A DNA stretch of 64,000 nucleotides from an unidentified bacterial endosymbiont. GTDB lineage: Bacteria; Pseudomonadota; Gammaproteobacteria; Enterobacterales; Enterobacteriaceae. The stretch covers positions 4,278,001 to 4,342,000 of the forward strand of contig NZ_OU963893.1 of the NCBI RefSeq assembly GCF_918797525.1, given 5' to 3'. The translations under genes were made by a program, and so were the position numbers. Shown piece after piece: positions 54,278 through 62,344 of this stretch. The notes under the pieces were generated by a model. It was not told the DNA's origin, made no database searches, and saw nothing but the letters and a program-made list of their open reading frames with translations. Position 1 is the stretch's first letter. Each line of letters opens with the position of its first letter.

Positions 54278-55193
54278 GGCTGTGTCCCTTAATTATATAG
54301 TCGTTGATAAAAGAGCCGGATGCAGCCCAGCTTCACCATCGCCAGATAATTTCTCGCCGTTTTGTCGTAACGCGTCGCTATGCGACGGTATTCTTTCAGG
54401 CGACCAAAACATCGCTCAACAACGTTGCGATTGCGGTACGCATTACGATCGAGCTGTGAACGCCCATCCAATGCCATTTTCTCATTTGATTTTCGGGGAA
54501 TGACTGCTTTTATACCTTTGCTTTTCAGTTCGTTGCGTAACGCATGCCCGGAGTACGCTTTGTCGGCCAGTACCGCATGGCCACGGCGTTTCATGCTGCC
54601 GTTCTGGCGCTGAACACCAATACCGTCGAGAAGACGTTGCGCGAACTGGCTTTCGTGAGCCTGTCCGGGACTCAGCACTATGTTTAACGGAAGACCGTTT
54701 CCGTCTGTCGCCAGATGGATTTTGGTGCCAAAACCACCGCGAGAGCGACCCAGCCCATTATCTCCGGCGATATCGGGATGTTTTTTTGAGCCCCGGCAGC
54801 ACATTTCAACGCCCGGATATTGCTGCCATCCAGCGCCGTAGCAGACCAGTCAACAAGATTGCTGGCATCAAGTAGCGAAAGCAACCTGTTGAAAATAATG
54901 TTAATAACACCTGATTTTGACCACCGGTTAAAGCGGTTATAAACCGTTTTCCATGGTCCATATCGTTCAGGTAAATCACGCCACGGAGCCCCGGAACACA
55001 ACACCCAGAACATACCGTTGATAATTTTACGATGCTCAGCCCATGGGCGTCCGGCCCGTGGAGATACGGGTTCAGCAGGCAATAAAGGCTGGATGATAAT
55101 CCATGCTTCATCAGGAAGGTCGTAGCGAGCCATAGTTCAATATGTTGTGGAAACAGACAGTTACTATAGCTCAAACGATTAAGGGACACAGCC
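54278..55193 (-). mobile_element. IS5-family (IS427-like) insertion sequence, 916 bp
   Basis: The ends are perfect 16-bp inverted repeats, GGCTGTGTCCCTTAAT at 54278 and its complement ending at 55193. A 2-bp TA target duplication flanks them (54276-54277 and 55194-55195). The element contains two overlapping transposase frames on the minus strand. It looks complete and recent, since repeats and flanks are undamaged. Confidence 0.93.
54289..55133 (-). CDS. IS5-family transposase, two frames joined by probable -1 frameshifting
   Basis: OrfA (55133-54684) starts MARYDLPDEAWIIIQPLLP and contains the first DDE Asp in ALDGSNIRALK. OrfB (to 54289) contains GRSRGGFGTKIHLATDGNG, the second Asp in LADKAYSGHALR, and the Glu in VVERCFGRLKEYRRIATRY. 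They overlap. Near the crossover (~54786) a run of seven A's followed by C (GGCTCAAAAAAAC) is a good slippery site for -1 frameshifting. It would join GAQK to KHPDIAGDN. This mode of expression is known for the IS427 group. Confidence 0.88.
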
Positions 55194-55919
55194 TAGTATG
55201 TGGTTCCATACAGAAGTAGGGCAGAATGCGGAGGCTAAGACTGAAGTACGAGAGATATTCAAAGAATCTTCAGAAATTTTTATCACGCCAAAACCTGAGC
55301 GTTTAATACAACGAGTTTTGCAACTAGCAACTAATACCGAAGACATTGTATTGGATTCATTTTTAGGTTCAGGTACTACCGCTGCAGCCGCACATAAAAT
55401 GAACCGCCGTTATATTGGCATTGAGATGGGCGAACATGCCAAAACACATTGTGTCCCGCGCTTACAAAAAGTTATTGAAGGTGAGCAAGGAGGAATATCC
55501 AAAAGTGTCAAATGGCAAGGTGGCGGCGGGTTTAGTTTTTATACATTAAACCCAGAGCCTGTTTTCTTGACAAATGGTCAGATTCGTCCTGATATCAAAT
55601 TTGCGCCTTTAGCTGCATATATCTGGCATCATGAAACGGGCACTGGTTCACTGCAAACAATGGATAAACCGTATCTCGGTAATTATAACGGAACAGCGTA
55701 TTACTTACTTTATAACGGAGTACTTGGCGATCGTCGTCCAAATAGTGGAAATGTACTAACACGTGCATTGCTTACATGGTTGCTCGAAACGTTCCCCCAT
55801 GACGGTCCGAAAATAATCTACGGCGAAACTAGCCGGATAGGCCCTGAACGTCTGACACAAGCAAATGTGATATTTAAACAAATTCCTTACGATATTGTCT
55901 TGCGCTAACGAGGTGCCGA

Positions 55920-58628
55920 ATGAGCTTCAATCTTAAACATTATCAAAGCCGTGCCCTTAATTCCTTGGCTCAATTTTTCAGCCAGCTAAGTTCACAGGAT
56001 GATTTACATAAGGTATGGCGAGAACAACCCTTTCAGGAGCAGTACCAAGCTCGTGGCGAACCCTTGCTCCCCTATCAAGATACTGCATTCGGTGAAGTAC
56101 CATGTGTATGTTTGCGACTTCCTACTGGTGGCGGAAAAACGCTACTCGCCGCTCATGTGATTGGTGAAATTTCTCAACATTATACCTTTACCGATGCTCC
56201 TGTCGCTTTGTGGTTAGTCCCTTCTGACGCCATCAGGGAACAAACGCTAAAAGCGCTAATGAATAAACAGCATCCTTATCGTCAATCATTAGATCAACGT
56301 TTTAACGATAAAGTCAGGGTGTGTGATCTAGAAAGTCTGGTTACAGTTGGTACACATGAAATTGGTACTCATGCAATTGTCATCGTTGCAACAATACAGG
56401 CATTTCGTGTTGCAGATACCACTCAACGTAATGTTTATTCTTTCGATGAGTCACTTGTACATCATTTTGATGACGTTACCGTAGGTAAGTTCCCTACATT
56501 AGACATTGTTAAAGAATCAGATCTGTCAGCACAACCTTTCCTGACCCAAGCAGACCTCGGTAAAATTAAAGCCTCACTAGCCAACTGGTTGCACTTGCAC
56601 AATCCAATCATCATTGTTGATGAAGCCCATAATAGTCGCACACAAAATAGTTTTGAAACCCTCAAGCGCTTTAACCCTTCAGCAATTGTTGAGCTAACAG
56701 CAACCCCAGTAAAAGGTTCAAATGTGCTCTACCACGTAAGTGCACAAGAGCTGAAAAACGAAGAAATGATTAAGCTGCCTATTATGCTCATGGAGCATGT
56801 TACCGGGTGGCAAGATGCGGTACGTGATGCCATTCTCACCCAGAGAAAATTGGAATTACTCGCTCAGAAAGAGCCAGATTACTTACGGCCCATTGTGTTG
56901 TTTCAGGCAGAACCCAAAGGTAAGCAAATCACCGTTGAAATATTAGCTACCCACTTGGAAGAAGTGGAAAAAATCCCTAAAGAACAGATTGCAATTGCTA
57001 CTGGCTCACAGAAAGAACTGGATGGAGTCAACTTATTCGATCCTGCATGTCCAGTACGCTATGTTGTCACTGTTGAAGCGCTTAAGGAGGGATGGGATTG
57101 CTCGTTTGCCTATGTGCTATGTAGTATGCAAGAGTCACGCAGCGCAAAAGATGTGGAACAGTTGCTTGGGCGAGTTTTACGAATGCCTTACGCTAAATCC
57201 CGCCAGAATCCAGAACTCAATCAAGCATACGCTCATATTACAGCTCATAGCTTTGGTGAAGCATTACACCGTATCCAAGACAATCTGGTCAACAATATGG
57301 GCTTTGATCCCCTGGAAGCAGCAATGGTACTGCAATCAAGAACACCAGCTGTACCAGAGCTCTTTAATCAGGATCAAACAGGAAGTAGTAGGATTCCAAC
57401 ACTTAAACCAACAAGCAGCGTTCCTGTTCCTGTTCTGCCAGACACGCCAGTCCCCGTTTCGCTCCAGCAAAAAATTGAAATTCGCCCGACTCAGGCTGGA
57501 GCAACAATATTAGTAGATGGCGAGATAACCCAAGAAATTGAAGATTTCATATTGACGGGTGTGCCCAAAAAGCACCAAGCATTAGTCAAACAAAAAATTG
57601 AACAAGAAAAAGCCCGCTTTGATGCTGAAACCAGCCCAAGTGCAAGAGGCATCCCTTTTGGCCAATTACCCCTGTTATGCTGGCGAGATCATGACGATAC
57701 TTGTATTGTCGATGCTGCTTTGCTTGAAGAAATCAGCCAATTCAGCTTGCTAACTGATGCAATCGAGCTTCCTTACTTCTCGATTAATGAACAAGCAAGA
57801 TCATGGCTACTTGATATGGAAAAAGGAAAGCTGGCATCGGCGTTTGTAGCTGTTTCGCAAATGGCTCTTGATGGCGTCAATTCAAAAATAACAGAAGCCG
57901 ATCTGATCGGGTGGTTAGATTCTCAGTTACGCCAACCCAATATTTTTCAGAGAGATATGCAAGCATATTTATCCAAAATGCTGGACTATTTAATTAACAC
58001 GTCAAAAATATCACTTACGGCGTTAATCCGTGGTAAATATCAGCTTGTTGATGCTTTGTATAATGATATTGTCGCACGTAAAAAACGAGCTGGAGAAAAG
58101 GGTTTTCAACAACTTTTACCTGATATGGTTACAGCAGAACATCAGGATGGGATGGATTATTTCTTTACTTTCAAACCAAACTATTATGCTGGCCGACCGC
58201 CATTTTATCAGGGTACTTATCGCTTTCAAAAGCACTATTATGGTAGTGCTCAAATCCATGACCTCCGCGAAAAAACAGCCGCTGGTAAACCAACCGAAGA
58301 ATTTCTTTGTGCTCAGGCTATTGATATTCACCCTAAAATTAAACATTGGGTGCGTAACGTCGAGAAAGAACCTCGTTTGTCGTTTAAATTACCCATCGCA
58401 GGGGGCTATTTCTACCCTGACTTTGTTTGTGAACTAGAAGATAACCGGTTACTCGTTGTGGAATATAAAGGACAACATTTGCAGGATAGTGCAGATACCA
58501 GAGAGAAAGCTGCCGTCGGGGCACAATGGGAATTAACAAGCCAAGGCAGATGCCTGTTCCTGATGGCAACACTTGATGACAAAGGTGCTGATGTTTCCAC
58601 TCAGATAGATCGAAAAATAAAACAATAA
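55920..58628 (+). CDS. res: Type III restriction endonuclease Res subunit
   Basis: 902 residues. Superfamily-2 helicase motifs: Walker A PTGGGKT (68-74), DEAH (234-237), ELTATPVKG, and the motif VI region QLLGRVLRMPYA. The C-terminus holds a PD-(D/E)xK nuclease: GGYFYPDFVCELEDN, then LLVVEYKGQHL. It translocates and cuts DNA only in complex with Mod. It starts 11 bp after the mod stop. The frame is intact although mod is split, so it is probably inactive for restriction now, if expressed at all. Confidence 0.92.
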   Translation: MSFNLKHYQSRALNSLAQFFSQLSSQDDLHKVWREQPFQEQYQARGEPLLPYQDTAFGEVPCVCLRLPTGGGKTLLAAHVIGEISQHYTFTDAPVALWLVPSDAIREQTLKALMNKQHPYRQSLDQRFNDKVRVCDLESLVTVGTHEIGTHAIVIVATIQAFRVADTTQRNVYSFDESLVHHFDDVTVGKFPTLDIVKESDLSAQPFLTQADLGKIKASLANWLHLHNPIIIVDEAHNSRTQNSFETLKRFNPSAIVELTATPVKGSNVLYHVSAQELKNEEMIKLPIMLMEHVTGWQDAVRDAILTQRKLELLAQKEPDYLRPIVLFQAEPKGKQITVEILATHLEEVEKIPKEQIAIATGSQKELDGVNLFDPACPVRYVVTVEALKEGWDCSFAYVLCSMQESRSAKDVEQLLGRVLRMPYAKSRQNPELNQAYAHITAHSFGEALHRIQDNLVNNMGFDPLEAAMVLQSRTPAVPELFNQDQTGSSRIPTLKPTSSVPVPVLPDTPVPVSLQQKIEIRPTQAGATILVDGEITQEIEDFILTGVPKKHQALVKQKIEQEKARFDAETSPSARGIPFGQLPLLCWRDHDDTCIVDAALLEEISQFSLLTDAIELPYFSINEQARSWLLDMEKGKLASAFVAVSQMALDGVNSKITEADLIGWLDSQLRQPNIFQRDMQAYLSKMLDYLINTSKISLTALIRGKYQLVDALYNDIVARKKRAGEKGFQQLLPDMVTAEHQDGMDYFFTFKPNYYAGRPPFYQGTYRFQKHYYGSAQIHDLREKTAAGKPTEEFLCAQAIDIHPKIKHWVRNVEKEPRLSFKLPIAGGYFYPDFVCELEDNRLLVVEYKGQHLQDSADTREKAAVGAQWELTSQGRCLFLMATLDDKGADVSTQIDRKIKQ

Positions 58629-58775
58629 TGACTTACCGCCCCGTCAATATGTTTACTTGACGGGGTATGCTCAACATTATGTATTTCTGTAACTTATTAT
58701 AATAACAGTAAATTACCTTACAACATGTCCCACAATTACATTGTTAAAAAGATCACACTGTTTGATGTAAATTAT

Positions 58776-59054
58776 TTAATTGAGATCAGTTTTACCATTA
58801 GAAAAATTTCGTAAAATTATTGGCGCTGAAGCACCAATATGGATTGCAATGATTTCGTTCAGTTTAAGATTTAATATATTTTCGTAAAAATATACTAATG
58901 CAACACCAATAAGTATCATAACCAGTGTACTTATCCAATAGAATCTAGATGTTAGCCAAGCAGGTCTGCTGTTTTTTTCGACACATCTTAAATTATATAT
59001 TCCTACCATCTCAGGGATAAGACCACCAATAAGGCCATATATAAGTAGTGACAT
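58776..59054 (-). CDS. Small membrane protein in the HNH operon
   Basis: 92 residues with two or three hydrophobic helices (SLLIYGLIGGLIPEMVGIYN; FYWISTLVMILIGVALVYFY; IIAIHIGASAPIIL). No family is recognised. It lies 14 bp after the stop of the next gene upstream on the same strand. It may be an effector or anchor protein of a small defence unit, but that is speculative. Confidence 0.55.
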   Translation of the reverse strand: MSLLIYGLIGGLIPEMVGIYNLRCVEKNSRPAWLTSRFYWISTLVMILIGVALVYFYENILNLKLNEIIAIHIGASAPIILRNFSNGKTDLN

Positions 59055-59068
59055 ATTATAATTCCTAA

Positions 59069-59371
59069 TTATGCATTATTTTTATCGTGATTTAGTGCTG
59101 TGAAAGCAACCCATATGTCGCCAAGAAATGATTTCCTTTTCTTTAACACATAAAGATCAGAGCCATCAGGTGCTGGAATAACTGACTTTCTTACTTTGGG
59201 CGAATGTGCCAAGACTTTATTTACATCAGATTCAGATAATTTTGTTTGTTTAGCTATACCTTTAGCACTTCTATATAGCCATTTCGGATTTCCCATTTCT
59301 TTGATAACTAACTCTTCGATATCAGAATTTTTATTATGCATTATTGCTAATTTACTTGACGTATCTTTCAT
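59069..59371 (-). CDS. Small winged-helix-like protein in the HNH operon
   Basis: 100 residues. The segment DIEELVIKEMGNPKWLYRSA, followed by GIAKQTKLSESDVNKVLAHS and PDGSDLYVLKKRK, reads like a winged helix: helix, recognition helix, then a beta wing. No family is certain. It lies between the HNH gene (55 bp upstream) and the membrane protein on one strand. It could regulate the group or recognise DNA. Confidence 0.55.
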   Translation of the reverse strand: MKDTSSKLAIMHNKNSDIEELVIKEMGNPKWLYRSAKGIAKQTKLSESDVNKVLAHSPKVRKSVIPAPDGSDLYVLKKRKSFLGDIWVAFTALNHDKNNA

Positions 59372-59426
59372 ATTTATTATCCGTATTCAACTCTGACATT
59401 ACAGTTCACAAATACCTTTATTATTC

Positions 59427-60125
59427 TTAACCAAAGTGCTCTTGCCTATGGCAATTAGGACAAACAGCAATAGTGTTTTCAATTGTATCTTCTCCACCTA
59501 TAGACAATGGAACTATGTGATGAACTTCAAGGTAAGGTGTATTATCACTAGCTCTTTGAAATGGTGCCGGTTTGTGGCACTTCTCGCAATGTCCCATTGC
59601 CCGATGAAGCACTTCAGCCACCACATCAGGGCTTCTAACAAATACAATAGATAGGACTTGTCTAGTTACTGGTATAGTACTGTTAATTTCTTTTAGACGT
59701 TTTTTGCGTTCTTCTGGAGCTAGATTAAACGACTCTCTAATAGCTTCATCAAATTCTCCCTGAAGTCGTTGTGCTTCATCTTGTACTATTTCCCGTGTAA
59801 ACCATTTTATTTTCCCATTTATTACTGCTGAATATATTTGCCATATTCCATGTTCCTTTTGATTATATGGCACATAATACTCATTATTTATTTTATAGAG
59901 TTTATCGGCTTTATTATTTTCATTAGTTAATCGTTCATTCCAGTTTAAAGAGTAATTAACCCTTCTGTCATGGTTTACTGTCAACTTATCAATAGTTTTG
60001 CTGATAGTCTCATTTTTAACATTGGTAACAATTTTGGATACATAATCAACAATTTGTTTTTTCGTACAAACCCCATTCGCTTCAACAAATCTTGAAACTT
60101 GAATGTTTGTTTCTTCACTTGCCAT
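59427..60125 (-). CDS. HNH endonuclease with N-terminal helical domain
   Basis: 232 residues. The C-terminal ~60 residues are a zinc-stabilised HNH nuclease: HCEKCHKPAPF, YLEVHHIVPLSIGGEDTIEN, and AVCPNCHRQEHFG, with the two Cys pairs and the catalytic HH present. The N-terminal ~150 residues are unassigned; the first part (VSRFVEANGVCTKKQIVDYV) may be a DNA-binding winged helix. Similar proteins occur in mobile defence islands and often recognise modified DNA. It is first in a three-gene minus-strand run. Confidence 0.82.
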   Translation of the reverse strand: MASEETNIQVSRFVEANGVCTKKQIVDYVSKIVTNVKNETISKTIDKLTVNHDRRVNYSLNWNERLTNENNKADKLYKINNEYYVPYNQKEHGIWQIYSAVINGKIKWFTREIVQDEAQRLQGEFDEAIRESFNLAPEERKKRLKEINSTIPVTRQVLSIVFVRSPDVVAEVLHRAMGHCEKCHKPAPFQRASDNTPYLEVHHIVPLSIGGEDTIENTIAVCPNCHRQEHFG

Positions 60126-60744
60126 TTTAATAACCCTTTTTACGTCGTACTAATATTGTATCTCACAAGATGCACTTATCCCATGGTTCTGTACACAACA
60201 TTAGATACAGCTACCAGTTAGTAATTGTTGGTTTATTGATTCAGCCCCGAATATGTTCAGAAAGCCCCCCTTAATAGTCCAAGCAAAAATCGAGAATCTC
60301 ATCCCACCCTAAACCTCTCAGATTCGAACAGTATCTTCACGACAAATCGCTGTGGCCCACTGAACAATACGTTGGCAGGCACCGTAAGCAGATCGTCAGA
60401 TCCTGCGATCATAAGCTTCCTGATGTGCTCCGCAGGTACTATCGATTAGATTGCCAATATGCTTTATCCCCTAAAGACGATTAATTGCCTTTACCCCCTA
60501 TAGCGGATAAATAACGCCCCAGATTAGCTCTTGATTATTATTAATCCCGTATTAATCTGTACAAAGTCTGACCCGCAACCGGAGCCTTCAGGTTGCCACC
60601 CTCCCCGGTGAGGCTCGCCTTTTCGTCCGCTCCGTATCATCCTCGCGGACAGCGCTTAGCGCCTGATACATCCTCTACCCCACCATGCAGGGAATTCCTC
60701 CCTGTCGGGCGGTGTTTCTCTGCTTTCATCACTGGAGAAACACT
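60126..60744. other. 619-bp non-coding region between the HNH operon and the ICE backbone
   Basis: No gene is seen. It contains an imperfect direct repeat: TTTATCCCCTAAAGACGA at 60463 and TTTACCCCCTATAGCGGA at ~60490. Just before the next gene lies a leader with two hairpin-forming segments: AGCCT...AGGCT near 60583-60614, and CAGGG-N6-CCCTG near 60690. No origin of transfer can be identified with confidence, though this side of the relaxase is where one might lie. Confidence 0.45.
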
Positions 60745-61038
60745 ATGCCTACTTCATCTTGCCCTGAAGCAAAATCCTTATCGCTGTCTGTCTCAACTGA
60801 GGCTTGGGAAAAGGTAGTCAGTTTTCCACCCGATCCCTCTCAGGAAAACGACCGTCTCGAAAACCTGATTGTCGCCACTATGCTGACATTCAAAAGCGCA
60901 GGCCCGGACCGTAAGAGCATTAATTTCGGTCTGTACTGTTTGCCCTCTGACGGCAGCAGCAATGTACCGCTGATGACGCCGCTGCGCTTAACGCTTGAAG
61001 ATAACCACCTGTTGGTTACTGCCCTTCATACCAGCTGA
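60745..61038 (+). CDS. Small conserved ICE/plasmid protein, function unknown
   Basis: 97 residues from ATG 60745, with GGAGA seven bases upstream. Soluble and mixed alpha/beta (KSLSLSVSTEAWEKVVSFPP; RLTLEDNHLLVTALHTS); no recognised domain. Such short proteins with hairpin-bearing leaders are common in the accessory backbone of these elements. The next gene follows after 85 bp. Confidence 0.6.
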   Translation: MPTSSCPEAKSLSLSVSTEAWEKVVSFPPDPSQENDRLENLIVATMLTFKSAGPDRKSINFGLYCLPSDGSSNVPLMTPLRLTLEDNHLLVTALHTS

Positions 61039-61123
61039 TTCCCTCAGCATCCTTCACTCCCCGTGCCGGGCGACTCCCGACCGGGAGCGCTGTACCCGGC
61101 TTCTTTATCATGAGGTTACGCTT

Positions 61124-62035
61124 ATGAACAGAAGCAACGATCTTTACCAGAAAGTCACCGATGAAATTATCACCGCGCTGGAGAAAGGTGTGATCCCCTG
61201 GGTTCGCCCGTGGCGGGAAGGGGAACCGGTGGTGCCGATGAATGCCTTATCCGGGCGGTTGTATCACGGCATCAATATTCCTCTGCTCTGGAACAGCGCT
61301 GAGCGACAGGGATATGAAAGCGATCGCTGGCTGACCTTCACTCAGATTCGCAATGCGGGTGGTAACATCCGCAAAGGCGAAAGATCTACACTGGCCGTGT
61401 TCTATCTGCCCCAACAGCGTGAGGTTGTGGACAGCAACGGGAACGCGGTTTTTGATGCTGACGGCAACCCCAAAGTGACGTCTTACGCCGTGGTACGCGA
61501 GTTCCGGCTGTTCAATATTCAGCAATGTGAAGGACTGCCGGAAGCGTTTTCACAGCCTGTCGTGATGGTCGATGATCCCATCGCCGCCGCTGAACAGGTT
61601 GCCCGACAAAGCGCGGTGACTATCACTCACCGACGCCAGAATCGGGCGTATTACTCACCGGGGCGCGACTGCATCATCATGCCGCATCCTGAGCAGTTCG
61701 CTGCGCGTGAGGATTATTACGGCACACTACTGCATGAACTGACGCACGCAACCGGACACGCTTCACGGCTGAATCGGGACGGCATCACTGCCGGAAAGCA
61801 TACCTTCGGCGATCCGATGTACAGTTTTGAAGAGCTGGTCGCCGAAATGGGAGCGGCTTTCCTGTGTGCTCATGTTGGCATTCAGGCGAAGCTACAGCAT
61901 GACAGCTACATCGCATCGTGGCTGAAGGTGTTGCAGCAGGACAAAAAAGCGATTTTCCGCGCCAGTGGATTAGCGCGTAATGCCTGTGAATATCTGCTTG
62001 AACGGGCGCAGCAGCCGTTAGCGCTGAGCGCATGA
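61124..62035 (+). CDS. ardC: ArdC-type antirestriction protein with zincin-like metalloprotease domain
   Basis: 303 residues. The N-terminal ~130 residues are the ArdC ssDNA-binding domain (DLYQKVTDEIITALEKGVIP; ITFTQIRNAGGNIRKGE-like segment). The C-terminal domain has the zinc motif HELTHATGH starting at His204, with a possible third ligand in the EELVAEMGAAFL segment. ArdC proteins protect incoming single-stranded plasmid or ICE DNA from host restriction. A GC-rich hairpin (GCCGGG...CCCGGC, with CTCCC/GGGAG inside) lies just upstream at ~61058-61100. Its place next to the relaxase fits expression soon after entry. Confidence 0.88.
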   Translation: MNRSNDLYQKVTDEIITALEKGVIPWVRPWREGEPVVPMNALSGRLYHGINIPLLWNSAERQGYESDRWLTFTQIRNAGGNIRKGERSTLAVFYLPQQREVVDSNGNAVFDADGNPKVTSYAVVREFRLFNIQQCEGLPEAFSQPVVMVDDPIAAAEQVARQSAVTITHRRQNRAYYSPGRDCIIMPHPEQFAAREDYYGTLLHELTHATGHASRLNRDGITAGKHTFGDPMYSFEELVAEMGAAFLCAHVGIQAKLQHDSYIASWLKVLQQDKKAIFRASGLARNACEYLLERAQQPLALSA

Positions 62036-62207
62036 CCTTCATATCAACGGCGGAGCATCCTGCTCTGCCGTTTTCTCCACTCCAATAAATTTGCGCAATC
62101 CAATAAACAGTTTCGCCCCAAATCTGACGGCACCAAAAGGCAAAAGGCAAAATGCAAAAGGTTAAGGGGAAGAGAGTGAAGGGGGAACGGGCTTACCCGT
62201 AAAAGGG
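62036..62207. other. Purine-rich spacer before the ERIC element
   Basis: Between ardC and the ERIC element. It includes AAAAGGCAAAAGGCAAAA near 62135 and a purine-rich run to ~62190. No gene is seen. Confidence 0.4.
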
Positions 62208-62334
62208 TCTCCCCTTCGTCTTTCGAGTTGCAGGTGCGTTGGCTTTCCTCGCTCACCCCAGTCACTTACTTATGTAAGCTCCTGGGGATTCACTGCGTCA
62301 CCGCCTTCCTGCACCTCAAAATCCATTGGGAATA
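62208..62334. repeat. Full-length ERIC (intergenic repeat unit) element
   Basis: The central palindrome has CGCTCACCCCAGTCACTTAC followed by TTATGTAAGCTCCTGGGG, the sequence targeted by the standard ERIC primers. The ends are inverted (TCTCCCC...GAGTTGCAGG and CCTGCACCTC...GGGAATA). The total length is 127 bp, the canonical size. It ends 10 bp before the relaxase ATG; the ribosome-binding site AAAGGG starts at its last base. ERIC hairpins in transcripts can alter mRNA stability, so it may tune relaxase expression. Confidence 0.93.
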
Positions 62335-62344
62335 AAGGGCCATT

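Larger units (their letters stand above)
53467..55908 (+). pseudogene. mod: Type III DNA methyltransferase (Mod) gene split by an IS5-family insertion
   Basis: The 5' part (53467-54277) has DPPY at residues 65-68 (IDPPYNTQSAFEHYDDKLEH). The 3' part (55196-55908) has the SAM motif LDSFLGSGTTAAAAHKMNRR and a C-terminal domain. Removing 54278-55195 rejoins the frame as ...QGVVPSSMWFHTEVGQN..., giving exactly 508 codons including the stop. The insertion, not decay, is what breaks the gene. Precise excision would restore it. Without Mod, the Res subunit lacks its recognition partner. Confidence 0.92.

Noticed and set aside
60463..60511. Iterons or a plasmid replication origin in the repeated TTTAYCCCCTA segments
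   Set aside because: There are only two imperfect copies and no replication gene nearby, so an origin cannot be supported.
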